A DNA stretch of 64,000 bases from Rhodococcoides corynebacterioides NBRC 14404 (lineage in GTDB: Bacteria > Actinomycetota > Actinomycetes > Mycobacteriales > Mycobacteriaceae): positions 1-64,000 of the forward strand of contig NZ_BCWV01000007.1 in assembly GCF_001894765.1 (NCBI RefSeq), given 5' to 3'. The notes below the pieces were generated by a model. The model saw only the letters and a list, made by a program, of their open reading frames with translations. It did no database searches and was not told where the DNA came from. Below, in pieces: positions 38,535 to 51,378 of this stretch (positions are counted from its first letter, which is position 1; each line of letters starts with the position of its first letter). Position numbers and translations under genes: made by a program.

Positions 38535-40456
38535 GAGCCGGCTGTCCTCTCGGCACCGGCGTCGGCTTCCCGCACGACGAGCACGAACGGACCGATGTCC
38601 TGGACGTCGAATCGCGGGTCGTCGAACAGGGTTTCGGGGAACGTGACGGTGTAGCGGCGGACGTTCGGATCGTTCGGGTAGACGTCCTCGGCGAGGCGAA
38701 GCGTGTACCCGTCGGCGCCACGACGGAACAGGAAGGCGTCCGGTGCACGCCACGGCGAGGCGTCGAGCGCGGCGATCAACTCGTCCGCGGTGGTGAGCTC
38801 GCTCCAGTTCTCGATCGTGTCCGCCCGCGCCGCGAACTCGGCCAGCGGATTGGCGTAGTGGCTGGTGAGTCCCTGGAAACCGAAGTAGGGCAGGAACGCC
38901 AGGAAGGACGTGTCCGAGGTGAGGACGACGGTGTCGGTCCGCGGCCCCGGACGGGCGGCCTGCAGCGCGGCGTCGACCTCGCCGTAGTAGGACGCCACGC
39001 CGGGCGCGCGACGGTCCGCGCGGTCGCCGTTGCCGTCGGTGTCCGTGTACGCCACGGTGATCTCGTTCTGCAGCACGTGCGGGATGTCCTGCGCGAACGC
39101 GACGGACCCGACCACGGCGACGGCGACGGTCGCCGTCCGCACGCGGGGGGACTCCGAGGCGACGAGGTACAGCACTCGGGCGCCGTCGACGACGCCGAAC
39201 ACTCCGGCCGCACCGAGCAGCGCGATCAGGACGGGTTCGAGCCGGAAGCCCAGCAACGTGGTTCCGGCGACGGTGGCCAGCATGGACAGCAGCGACCACA
39301 GGTACACCGAGACCACCCCGATCCCGAGGGCCTGAGCACGTCGGGAATCCTTCAGGCGGACCAGGATCCACACCGAGCCGACGAGACAGAGCGCGCCGAG
39401 GAGGGTGAACTGCGCCATCGGCAGCGGCAGTTCGGCACCCGTGGCGGGGAGGTAGTGCAGTGCGGTACCGGATTCGGCGGTGCGACCGGTCAGCGCCGCC
39501 GCCAGGTAGGGCGCCCAGACGGTGAGCGCGAGAAGTCCGGACAGGACCGCCACGACGATCAGGCGCAGGGCCGGGTCCAGCACCGCGCGCACCGTTCTCG
39601 TCGCGCGGTACCGCAGGAACGCCGACGTGAGCGCCATGAGCGTGACGGCGAACGCGGTGAAACCGAGGTAGAGCGTGTAGACGGTCGCCGAGACACCCAG
39701 GAACAGCCCGGTGGCGACGACGGCGCCCCAGCCGGCGCCGCGGGAGGCGCCGGGACGATGCAGACCGCCCCAGGCGAGTACCAGGATCGGGGGGATCAAC
39801 ACCGCGATCACCGCGCCGTACGCCTCGGGCGAGGCGTACGCCAGGACCAGGGCGGTGACTCCGAGGGCCGCGAGGATCGCCAGGTCACGGCGCACGAGGG
39901 CCGACCAGAGCACGAGGCCGATCACGGCCGCGATCGCGAGCGAGCCGATGGCCCAGGGTTTGTACGCCTCCCAGCCCGCGAGGCCGAGGGCGTCCGCGAT
40001 GCGTCCGCCCACCCAGAACCAGCCTGCCGGATAGTAGGGCGGGAGGTCGGCGTACGTCATGTCCTGCAGCGCCGGCGAATCCGTCAGACGCGTCAGGTAC
40101 TCGGTGCGGAATTCCTGGTCGACGGAGACGCCGAACAGGTAGAGCTTCGTCGCCGCCAGCGGCATGCCCAGCGTGACGGTGACGAAGGCGGACAACCCGA
40201 TCCAGGACAGCGGCTTCCACCACAGCGGTCGGACGTGGCGGCGCGCCAGCACCACCGCGACGGCGAGGACGCCCATCGCGACCACCTGGCCCACGGTGGT
40301 GACGGCCCGCGTGACGTTGGAGGAGTTGAACGCCGGCCACTGGACCACCGAGAAGGCCGTCAGGCCCACCGCGACGACGAGCGCAGCCACCGCCGCAGCC
40401 GCCAGTGCTTCGGCGGCGACGGTGAGAGCCGTCCGCGCCGGGGCTGCCGCCCGCAC
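38531..40456 (-). CDS. aftA: Galactan arabinofuranosyltransferase AftA
   Basis: This 641-residue GT-C membrane protein primes arabinan by adding the first Araf residues to galactan from DPA. About eleven hydrophobic segments precede a C-terminal soluble domain. Characteristic blocks are WPAFNSSNVTRAVTTVGQ, DQEFRTEYLTRLTDSPALQDMTYADLPPYYPAGWFWVGGR and NEITVAYTDTDGNGDRADRRAPG. The mycobacterial enzyme is 643 residues. GTG 40456 starts 2 nt after the dprE2 stop, giving that length. Earlier in-frame starts (to 40540) would lie inside dprE2. Confidence 0.94.
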   Translation of the reverse strand: MRAAAPARTALTVAAEALAAAAVAALVVAVGLTAFSVVQWPAFNSSNVTRAVTTVGQVVAMGVLAVAVVLARRHVRPLWWKPLSWIGLSAFVTVTLGMPLAATKLYLFGVSVDQEFRTEYLTRLTDSPALQDMTYADLPPYYPAGWFWVGGRIADALGLAGWEAYKPWAIGSLAIAAVIGLVLWSALVRRDLAILAALGVTALVLAYASPEAYGAVIAVLIPPILVLAWGGLHRPGASRGAGWGAVVATGLFLGVSATVYTLYLGFTAFAVTLMALTSAFLRYRATRTVRAVLDPALRLIVVAVLSGLLALTVWAPYLAAALTGRTAESGTALHYLPATGAELPLPMAQFTLLGALCLVGSVWILVRLKDSRRAQALGIGVVSVYLWSLLSMLATVAGTTLLGFRLEPVLIALLGAAGVFGVVDGARVLYLVASESPRVRTATVAVAVVGSVAFAQDIPHVLQNEITVAYTDTDGNGDRADRRAPGVASYYGEVDAALQAARPGPRTDTVVLTSDTSFLAFLPYFGFQGLTSHYANPLAEFAARADTIENWSELTTADELIAALDASPWRAPDAFLFRRGADGYTLRLAEDVYPNDPNVRRYTVTFPETLFDDPRFDVQDIGPFVLVVREADAGAERTAGS

Positions 40457-40458
40457 TG

Positions 40459-41223
40459 TCAGATGGGAAGTTTGCGGAAGATCGGACGCGGCACGTGCCG
40501 CAGCCCCATCATCACGAAGCGGAACGGGCCCGGTGCCCACACCAGGTCCTTGCCCTTGCGGGCGGACGCGACGGCGAGCTTGGCGACGTCTTCCTTGTCC
40601 ACGGTCAGCGGAGCCTCGTCGACGTGGGCACTGAACTCGGTGCGCACCATGCCGGGACGGATGACCGTCACGCGAGGACCGTACTCGCGCAACGCTTCTC
40701 CCAGTCCGAGGTAGAAGCCGTCGAGGCCCGCCTTGGTGGAGCCGTAGACGAAGTTCGAGCGGCGGACCCGCTCACCGGCGACGGAGGACATCACGATGAT
40801 GCGTCCCGAGGCCTGCGCCTTCATCTTCTGGCCCAGGAGTACGCCGACCGACACCGACGCCGTGTAGTTGATGTTCGCGGTGAGAACTGCCTTGCGCTGG
40901 TCCTGCCACAGCTCCTCGGGGTCGAAGTCGACGGCGAACGCGACGATCGCGACGTCGACATCGCCCTTGGCCCAGGCCTTCTCGATGACGGCGGGATGCG
41001 CGTCGGTCTCGAGGGCGTCGAAGTCGATCACCTCGACCTCGCGCGCACCGGCCGCCTCCATCTGGGCCACCGACGCATCGCGCTTCGGGTCGTTCGGCAG
41101 CGCCGCGAGGATCACCCGCGCGGGCGCGGTGGCCAGGTACTCCGCGGTGATGGCGAGACCGATCTCGCTGGTGCCGCCCAGCACCAGGATCGTCTGCGGG
41201 TCGCCTACGGCATCGATCGTCAC
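40459..41223 (-). CDS. dprE2: Decaprenylphosphoryl-2-keto-ribose reductase DprE2
   Basis: This 254-residue short-chain dehydrogenase reduces the 2-keto intermediate made by DprE1 to decaprenylphosphoryl-arabinose using NADH. The Rossmann motif [10 protein letters not shown] is at residues 16-25. The catalytic Ser/Tyr/Lys set is [22 protein letters not shown]. The length equals Rv3791. The GTG start overlaps the dprE1 stop (GTGA), reflecting the two-subunit epimerase. Confidence 0.95.
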   Translation of the reverse strand: MTIDAVGDPQTILVLGGTSEIGLAITAEYLATAPARVILAALPNDPKRDASVAQMEAAGAREVEVIDFDALETDAHPAVIEKAWAKGDVDVAIVAFAVDFDPEELWQDQRKAVLTANINYTASVSVGVLLGQKMKAQASGRIIVMSSVAGERVRRSNFVYGSTKAGLDGFYLGLGEALREYGPRVTVIRPGMVRTEFSAHVDEAPLTVDKEDVAKLAVASARKGKDLVWAPGPFRFVMMGLRHVPRPIFRKLPI

Positions 41224-42626
41224 AGCAATTCCAACCTTCTGGCCATATCGGAGGCGAACACGCCGGTGGGGTCGACGGAGCGGCGGACAGCGATCCACTC
41301 GTCGAGTCGGGGGTACATCGCGTGGAACGTCTCGGCCGAGGTCCGCGAATCCTTGGCCGTGTAGAGACGGCCGCCGAACTCCAGGACTCGCTTGTCCAGG
41401 TCGGCGACGAAGCGGCCGAGTCCGGCCTTGATGGGGAAGTCGACGCAGACGTTCCAGCCCGCGATGGGGAAGCTCAGCGGGGCCTGGTTGCCCTCGCCGA
41501 ACAGTTTGAACACGTTGAGGAACGAGTAGTGCCCCGAGCGCTGGATGTCGACGATGATGCGCTTGAACTCCTCGACGGCCTGCGGCGGCACCACGAACTG
41601 GTACTGCAGGAAGCCGGCCGATCCGTACGCGCGGTTCCACTCACCGAACATGTCGAGCGGGTGATAGAACTGCGTCAGGTTCTGGACCTTGCCGCGGTAG
41701 GTGCCCGACTTGCGGTACCAGAGCTCACCGATCGGCCCGAACGTCCACTTGTTCGCCAGACCGTTGGGGAAGACGTCGGGGAACGTCAGCAGCTGGGGGG
41801 CGTCGAACTTCAGCGGGTCCTTCTGCAGCTTGGTCGGCAGCTGGTCCAGCCGAGCCAGCGAGCCCCGCGAGATGGCGGCCCGGCCCAGCTTCGGCGGACC
41901 GGAGATCGCGTCGAACCAAGCGCTCGAGTAGTCGTAGTTGCTCTCGCTGCCGTCGCTGTGGAACGCGATGGTGTCGTCGAGACTCGCGGTGACGTCGCCG
42001 TCGGCGATGAAGTACGCCGTCTCCGTCGGAGTCATCTCGATGGTGGCGCGCAGGATGATGCCCGTCAGCCCGTTGCCGCCCACCGTGGCCCAGAACAACG
42101 CCGAGTGCTCGCCGTCGGGCGTGATGTGCCGGACGGTGCCGTCGGCGAGCAACAGATCCATCGACCGCACGTGGTTGCCGAAGCTGCCCGCGCTGTGGTG
42201 GTTCTTGCCGTGGATGTCGCAGCCGATGGCGCCGCCGATCGTGACCTGGCGCGTACCCGGCAGCACCGGAACCCACAGACCCAGTGGCAGCGCGGCGCGC
42301 ATCAGCTGGTCGAGGTTCACGCCGCCGTCGACGTCGACGATGTGCGTCTCCGCGTTCATCGAGTGGATGCGGTTCATCGCGCTCATGTCGACGACGAGGC
42401 CGCCGCCGTTCTGCGCGTTGTCGCCGTAGCTGCGCCCCAGCCCACGGGCGATGACCCCGCGACGCAGGTGCGACGGCTTGCTGTCGTTCTGCTCGGCCAC
42501 CACGCGGACGGCGTCGGCGACGACGGCCGGGTCCGGCGTGGAGAGAACCTGCGCCGTGGTGGGCGACGTGCGAGCCCACCCGGTGAGAGTGCGCGCGCTG
42601 GTAGGGGGCATATCGGTGATGGACAT
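41220..42626 (-). CDS. dprE1: Decaprenylphosphoryl-beta-D-ribose 2-oxidase DprE1
   Basis: This 468-residue flavoenzyme oxidises decaprenylphosphoryl-ribose at C2, the target of benzothiazinones. The VAO-type FAD domain has [39 protein letters not shown] and [13 protein letters not shown]. The substrate domain contains C394 in GWNVCVDFP, matching Cys387 of the M. tuberculosis enzyme. ATG 42626 lies 8 nt after a -10 hexamer, so the operon dprE1-dprE2-aftA-GT-C-emb-emb probably begins with a leaderless mRNA. It diverges from the gtrA-like gene. Confidence 0.96.
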   Translation of the reverse strand: MSITDMPPTSARTLTGWARTSPTTAQVLSTPDPAVVADAVRVVAEQNDSKPSHLRRGVIARGLGRSYGDNAQNGGGLVVDMSAMNRIHSMNAETHIVDVDGGVNLDQLMRAALPLGLWVPVLPGTRQVTIGGAIGCDIHGKNHHSAGSFGNHVRSMDLLLADGTVRHITPDGEHSALFWATVGGNGLTGIILRATIEMTPTETAYFIADGDVTASLDDTIAFHSDGSESNYDYSSAWFDAISGPPKLGRAAISRGSLARLDQLPTKLQKDPLKFDAPQLLTFPDVFPNGLANKWTFGPIGELWYRKSGTYRGKVQNLTQFYHPLDMFGEWNRAYGSAGFLQYQFVVPPQAVEEFKRIIVDIQRSGHYSFLNVFKLFGEGNQAPLSFPIAGWNVCVDFPIKAGLGRFVADLDKRVLEFGGRLYTAKDSRTSAETFHAMYPRLDEWIAVRRSVDPTGVFASDMARRLELL

Positions 42627-42634
42627 CGGTAGTC

Positions 42635-42640
42635 AGGTTA
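42635..42640 (-). promoter_or_regulatory. -10 element of the dprE1 operon (leaderless)
   Basis: TAACCT on the minus strand ends 8 nt before the dprE1 ATG. It faces the gtrA promoter within an 81-nt divergent region. Confidence 0.6.
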
Positions 42641-42694
42641 CAGGCTCGCAGCTCCCGTCCTCTGCGGTGCGGAGGCGTCCGGGGCCCCGAGGGT

Positions 42695-42700
42695 TAGGCT
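42695..42700 (+). promoter_or_regulatory. -10 element, leaderless gtrA-like mRNA
   Basis: TAGGCT ends 7 nt before GTG 42708, with no ribosome site. Confidence 0.6.
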
Positions 42701-42707
42701 CGCACGC

Positions 42708-43163
42708 GTGTCGGACCAGCCCCATGCACCGCTCCCGGTCGAGCTCCCCCTGACGGAGAACACGGCCGACGCCGCTCCGGATCTGCGCACGCAGATCGTG
42801 CGCTTCCTCGTCACCGGAGTGCTCTCGGCGATCGTCGACTTCTCCATCACCATCGCCCTGCAGTACGGGCTGGACGTGCAGCTTTCCCTGGCCAAGGCCG
42901 TCGGGTTCGTCGTCGGGACCACCGTCGCGTACCTGATCAACCGGCGGTGGACGTTCGCCGCCGCGCCGAGCCGGAAGCGGTTCGTCGCCGTCGTGCTGCT
43001 CTACCTCGCGACGTTCGGCGTACAGAACGTGCTCTACACCCTGTTCGGCCACCTCTGGCCGGAGACCGTGATCTACAGCGCTGTGGCCTTCGTCATCGCG
43101 CAGGGCACGGCCACCGTCATCAACTTCGTGGTGCAGCGGACGGTCATCTTCCGCGTGTCCTGA
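42708..43163 (+). CDS. GtrA-family small membrane protein (Rv3789-like)
   Basis: This 151-residue protein has four predicted membrane helices (about residues 27-145). The GtrA/DPMS_TM pattern is visible: RFLVTGVLSAIVDFSITIAL, KAVGFVVGTTVAYLINRRWTF, and a C-terminal INFVVQRTVIF. Rv3789, next to dprE1 in M. tuberculosis, is the positional equivalent. It has been proposed either to reorient decaprenylphosphoryl-arabinose across the membrane or to anchor AftA-type enzymes. The two roles cannot be separated from sequence. Confidence 0.88.
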   Translation: MSDQPHAPLPVELPLTENTADAAPDLRTQIVRFLVTGVLSAIVDFSITIALQYGLDVQLSLAKAVGFVVGTTVAYLINRRWTFAAAPSRKRFVAVVLLYLATFGVQNVLYTLFGHLWPETVIYSAVAFVIAQGTATVINFVVQRTVIFRVS

Positions 43164-43202
43164 CGCTCCGGTGTCCCTGTGCGCGGTGTCCCTGCCGCCC
43201 GG

Positions 43203-47403
<4,201 letters not shown>

Positions 47404-47423
47404 GCTCCTACTCCGGTGTGGAG

Positions 47424-48410
47424 CTACCCGAGTGTCCCGGTCGGCTTGGTGCGAGAGCGGCTGTGCACCAGCCGGTTACGCAGCGATGCGGAGGTCAACG
47501 CGGCGGCGGCGGCGCCGGCCACCACCTCGCAGAGCGTGAAGATCAGGCGGCTGGCCAGGGCCAAGCCGAGGGCGACGCCCGACGGCATGAAGGGTGAGAG
47601 AGCGGCGACCACGACGGCTTCGCGGACACCGATGCCGGAGGGGGCGACGAAGACGAGCACCCCGGCGCACATGCCCAGGGCGAGGGCGCCGATGCACTGC
47701 ACCAGGCCTGCCGGGTGCAGTCCCACGGAGTTCGAGGTAAGGATCCAGAGGTGGATTCCGTAGAAGACCCAGCTGGTCGCGCACCAGCCGAGTGCGAGGG
47801 CGATCTTGCGGCGGGTCAGCGGCTCGGTGAGCGGGGGTCGACGCAACAGCCGCAGCAGCATGTTCACCAGTCGTGTCAGCACGGCCGGGTATGCACAGAT
47901 CAGTGAGATCGGGACGAGGCACAGCACCCCGACAGCGGCTACCGAACTGAGCTGGAACAGTGCCGGCAGGGCCAACAGGCCCACGACGAGCGCGGACGTC
48001 GTGCTCAGCCCCACGGTGACCAGCACCGCGGTGAAGCCCGCGGCACGGGTGACCCCGGCGCGGCGGACCAGTTCGGCTTGCAGCACGAAAGCCCAGACAC
48101 TGCCCGGCAGGTACTTCGCGAGCTGTCCGACGAGGTAGCAGCGTGCGGCGTCGAACGCGGGGATGGGGAAGTGGAGCGAGCCGAGCGCGTGCTGCCACGC
48201 GCGGACTGCCGCTCCCATTCCGAGGAAGACGAAGAACGTGGCGCCGATCAGCGACCAGATACCCAGCGTCGTGATGGTGTCCCGGACGTCGGCCCACTGC
48301 GACCGAACCGCCAGCGCGACGGTGACGACGATGGCGGCGACGACGAGCACGCGCACGGCGGTCGCGAGGTGAGTCCGAGCGCCGTGGGTCGTCGTGGTCG
48401 GCTCCGTCAT
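47424..48410 (-). CDS. Flippase-like membrane protein (LPG synthase TM/UPF0104 family)
   Basis: This 328-residue protein has about eight hydrophobic segments. The family patterns YLVGQLAKYLPGSVWAFVLQAELVRRAG and FVAPSGIGVREAVVV are clear. Relatives include MprF/AglD-type membrane domains and glycan-related transporters. The function here is probably movement or attachment of a lipid-linked sugar. ATG 48410 overlaps the stop of the LpxA-like acyltransferase gene (ATGA), linking it to that sugar pathway. It converges with the PMT-like gene over 20 nt. Confidence 0.78.
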   Translation of the reverse strand: MTEPTTTTHGARTHLATAVRVLVVAAIVVTVALAVRSQWADVRDTITTLGIWSLIGATFFVFLGMGAAVRAWQHALGSLHFPIPAFDAARCYLVGQLAKYLPGSVWAFVLQAELVRRAGVTRAAGFTAVLVTVGLSTTSALVVGLLALPALFQLSSVAAVGVLCLVPISLICAYPAVLTRLVNMLLRLLRRPPLTEPLTRRKIALALGWCATSWVFYGIHLWILTSNSVGLHPAGLVQCIGALALGMCAGVLVFVAPSGIGVREAVVVAALSPFMPSGVALGLALASRLIFTLCEVVAGAAAAALTSASLRNRLVHSRSRTKPTGTLG

Positions 48411-49132
48411 GAGACGAGCGGTTTGGTGGAACGCTCCCGCCACCAGGTGAAGTGGTCCGCTGTCGCCGTGGTCAGTGCGTCGGCCGACGGCAGACGTCCG
48501 TCGGTGTAGGCGGCGGCCACGACGTCGATGTCCGACTGCTCGTAGCCCTTGCGAGACATCCCGACGGTGTTGGCGGCGTGGAGGCGCGCGGGGTTGCCGG
48601 TGACGGTCGCGAAGGGAGGGACGTCCTTGGTGGCGATGCCCCCCATGCCCACCATGGCACCCGCTCCCATCACTCGGTGCTGGTGGATGGTGCTGTTCAT
48701 GCCCATGTTGCACCCCGGACCCAAGGTGACGTGTCCGCCGAACGTGACCCCGGGTGCCGCGATCGTGTTCGCGCCGAGTTGAACGTCGTGGCCCACCGAA
48801 ATCCGGTTCATGACGAACGAGTTCTCGCCGATCACGGTCGGGCGAACGCTGCCCTGGTGCACCGCGGTGAGTTCACGGATCACGGTGCCCGGGCCGATCA
48901 CGATTCCCGTTCCGTCACTGGGTTCCTCGTAATCGGCGAAGTGGTCGGCTCCGAGTATCTCCGGCGGTGCACCCAGCACCACCTGCGCTCCGATCCAACA
49001 GTCGTCACCGATGGTGACCGGCCCCGTCACCACGACGAAGGGACCGATCGTGACCCGGTCGCCGATGGTGACTCCGTCGCCGACGACAGCGGTGTCGTGG
49101 ATACGGCAGTCTCGACCTCGAGTTGTGGACAC
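48407..49132 (-). CDS. LpxA-family left-handed beta-helix acyltransferase
   Basis: This 241-residue hexapeptide-repeat acyltransferase has about ten repeat coils (VTIGDRVTIGPFVVVTGPVTIG and similar). Beyond the repeats it follows LpxA rather than short sugar acetyltransferases: VIRELTAVHQGS (LpxA IRESVTIHRG), a catalytic-type H115 in VGHDVQLG (LpxA H125 region), KDVPPFATVTGNPARLHAANTVGMSRKGY (LpxA DVPPYVIAQGN...LKRRGF) and a helical C-terminus. It may N-acylate a 3-amino sugar made by the aminotransferase and dehydrogenase nearby. GTG start with GGAGG 10 nt upstream. Confidence 0.82.
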   Translation of the reverse strand: MSTTRGRDCRIHDTAVVGDGVTIGDRVTIGPFVVVTGPVTIGDDCWIGAQVVLGAPPEILGADHFADYEEPSDGTGIVIGPGTVIRELTAVHQGSVRPTVIGENSFVMNRISVGHDVQLGANTIAAPGVTFGGHVTLGPGCNMGMNSTIHQHRVMGAGAMVGMGGIATKDVPPFATVTGNPARLHAANTVGMSRKGYEQSDIDVVAAAYTDGRLPSADALTTATADHFTWWRERSTKPLVS

Positions 49133-49287
49133 GAGAGACCATCCTCCATGAGTGAATCCGTCGAGCCGAATTCGGTCGACCGTACCCGTGGGTGCGAGCC
49201 TGGTGACCGGTACCGACGTCCGGGCGTTAGTGTCGAACGGATCTCGGTCCGTTATCGGGCCACGCTATTTGCCGCGGGAGAAAACAA

Positions 49288-50388
49288 GTGATTGCAATTT
49301 CGAGCGTTTCGTTCGGCGAGGATGTCGAGCGAGAAGTCCTCGACACGCTCCGCTCCGGGATCGTGGCGCAAGGGCCGAAGGTGCGCCGACTCGAGGAGGA
49401 GTTCGCCGCTCTCGTCGGGGCGCGGCATGCGGTCGCCGTCAACAACGGCACCACCGCGCTCGTCGCGGCGGTGAGCGTGCAGGACCTCGAGCCGGGCGAC
49501 GAGGTGCTGACCAGTCCGTTCACGTTCGTCGCGACAGTGAACGCCATCCTCGAGGCGGGTGCGACGGTGCGGTTCGCGGACATCGCGGCCACCGATTTCG
49601 CGCTCGATCCGGCCAGCGTGGCCGAGCGGGTGAACGAGCGCACACGGGTGCTGCTCCCCGTGCACCTCTACGGCCAGTCGGCGGACATGGCACCGCTGAT
49701 CGCGATCGCCGAGCGCCACGGCCTCGCGATCGTCGAGGACGCCGCGCAGGCGCACGGCGCCACCTACGACGGGCGGGGCGTGGGTACCTTCGGCCTCGGG
49801 TGCTTCTCCTTCTACGCCACCAAGAATCTCACCACCGGTGAGGGCGGCATGATCACCACGAACGACGACGCCGTGGCGGATCGCCTGCGCGTCCTCCGCA
49901 ATCAGGGCATGCGGGCGCGGTACGAGTACGAGATGGTCGGTCACAACTACCGCATGACCGATCTGCAGGCCAGCCTCGCGTTGCCGCAGATGAGCGCGTA
50001 CCACGCGCAGATCGCACAACGGCGACGCAACGCAGAGGCGTTGTCCACCGGCCTGAAGGACGTCCCCGGACTGACGTTGCCGACCGAATCGAATGGTCGC
50101 GGACACGTCTGGCACCAGTTCACCGTGCTCGTCGACGAGGACGCGCCGATCGACCGGAACACTCTGTCCGATCGCCTGACCGAGGCCGGGGTGGGTTCGG
50201 GAATCTACTACCCACGGACCGCGTACGACTACGACTGCTATCGCGCGCACCCGAGAGTGCAGATCGACGAGACTCCGGTCGCATCGTCCGTGGCGAGCCG
50301 TTGTCTGTCGATCCCCGTCCACGCACGCTTGTCCGAGGACGACGTCGCCACCGTCGTCTCGGCGGTCCGTTCGGCAATGGAGGCATGA
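49288..50388 (+). CDS. DegT/DnrJ/EryC1 sugar aminotransferase
   Basis: This 366-residue PLP enzyme should transaminate a keto-sugar nucleotide. The PLP-binding Lys is K179 in FYATKNLTTGEGG. Other marks are NNGTTALVAAV, VEDAAQAHGA (Asp to the pyridine N) and GHNYRMTDLQASLAL. GGGAG lies 7 nt before GTG 49288. It overlaps the dehydrogenase gene by one base (TGATG) and is divergent from the LpxA-like gene. The set resembles WbpE/WbpB/WbpD or GnnB/GnnA/LpxA, both of which make 3-amino-3-deoxy sugar nucleotides. Confidence 0.92.
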   Translation: MIAISSVSFGEDVEREVLDTLRSGIVAQGPKVRRLEEEFAALVGARHAVAVNNGTTALVAAVSVQDLEPGDEVLTSPFTFVATVNAILEAGATVRFADIAATDFALDPASVAERVNERTRVLLPVHLYGQSADMAPLIAIAERHGLAIVEDAAQAHGATYDGRGVGTFGLGCFSFYATKNLTTGEGGMITTNDDAVADRLRVLRNQGMRARYEYEMVGHNYRMTDLQASLALPQMSAYHAQIAQRRRNAEALSTGLKDVPGLTLPTESNGRGHVWHQFTVLVDEDAPIDRNTLSDRLTEAGVGSGIYYPRTAYDYDCYRAHPRVQIDETPVASSVASRCLSIPVHARLSEDDVATVVSAVRSAMEA

Positions 50389-51365
50389 TGGCCACCCCAC
50401 GAGTCGCGCTCATCGGGTCCGGTCGCATGGGGTCGCTGCACGCGCGGGTGATCGCGTCGTCGGATCGGTGCGACCTGACCGTCCTGGTCGAACCGCGCGA
50501 GGAGAACGGCGCGGCGGTCGCGGACCGCTTCGGATGCCGGTGGGCCCCCGACTTCGACGACCTGGACGGCATCGACGCCGTGGTCGTCGCCGCTGCCACT
50601 CCGGCCCACTACGACATCGCCTCGCGCGTACTCGCGCTGGGGAAGCCGGTGCTCGTGGAGAAGCCGCTGGCCGCGACCTACGAACAGAGCGCGGAGTTGG
50701 TGGCACGGTCCGAGAAGTCCGGCACACCGCTGATGTGCGGGCTGCTCGAGCGATTCAACCCGGCAGTCCGCACGGCTCGCGAATTCGTCGGAGACGTGTG
50801 GCAGGTCAACGGCATTCGGCATTCACCCTTCGTTTCCAGAATCTCGACGGGGGTAGCGACGGATCTGTTGATCCACGACGTCGATCTCGCGATCTCGTTC
50901 GTGGGTGCCGATCCGGTGTCGGCGCGCGGGGAGTTCGGCTACTTCCACGAGTCGTCACGCGAGAACGTGGCGGAGGACTGCGCCGATGCCGTGCTGCGGT
51001 TCGATTCGGGTGCAGTGGCCACGATCTCGGCCAGCCGGGTCAGCCAGCGCAAGGTCCGGCAACTGTCGGTCCTCGAAGCCGAGCGGCTCATCGAGATCGA
51101 CCTGCTCCGTCGGGACATCACGATCTACAAGCACATCTCCGACGACATGCCCGCCGACCGGGACGGCTACCAGCAGCAGACCGTCATCGAGATTCCCACC
51201 CTGCAGTACAGCCAAGAACCCCTCGCGGCACAGCTGGATCGGTTCCTCGATCTGGTCGAGGGAAGGGACGACGCCGCGGCGGAGCGCGCGGCAATCCTGC
51301 CCGCCCACCGCGTGGTCGATCAGGTCACCACGGCCGCTCGAGGAGACGCTCTCCTCGGCGGGTGA
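50388..51365 (+). CDS. Gfo/Idh/MocA-family sugar-nucleotide dehydrogenase
   Basis: This 325-residue NAD(P)-dependent oxidoreductase has a Rossmann motif GSGRMGS near residue 10 and the family EKPLA motif (VLVEKPLAAT). TDLLIHDVDLA carries the conserved Asp/His region. It probably oxidises C3 of a UDP-sugar to the ketone used by the upstream aminotransferase. Two adjacent ATGs exist (50385, 50388); GGAGG with 4-nt spacing favours 50388. It converges with the YfhO-like gene across 13 nt. Confidence 0.9.
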   Translation: MATPRVALIGSGRMGSLHARVIASSDRCDLTVLVEPREENGAAVADRFGCRWAPDFDDLDGIDAVVVAAATPAHYDIASRVLALGKPVLVEKPLAATYEQSAELVARSEKSGTPLMCGLLERFNPAVRTAREFVGDVWQVNGIRHSPFVSRISTGVATDLLIHDVDLAISFVGADPVSARGEFGYFHESSRENVAEDCADAVLRFDSGAVATISASRVSQRKVRQLSVLEAERLIEIDLLRRDITIYKHISDDMPADRDGYQQQTVIEIPTLQYSQEPLAAQLDRFLDLVEGRDDAAAERAAILPAHRVVDQVTTAARGDALLGG

Positions 51366-51378
51366 CTCGATCTCGGGG

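Noticed and set aside
36703-38748. In-frame upstream extension of the first emb gene to a 1753-residue protein
   Set aside because: The extra 682 codons are an alternate frame of the GT-C-like gene. Emb similarity begins at the GTG at 36702, right after a -10 hexamer.
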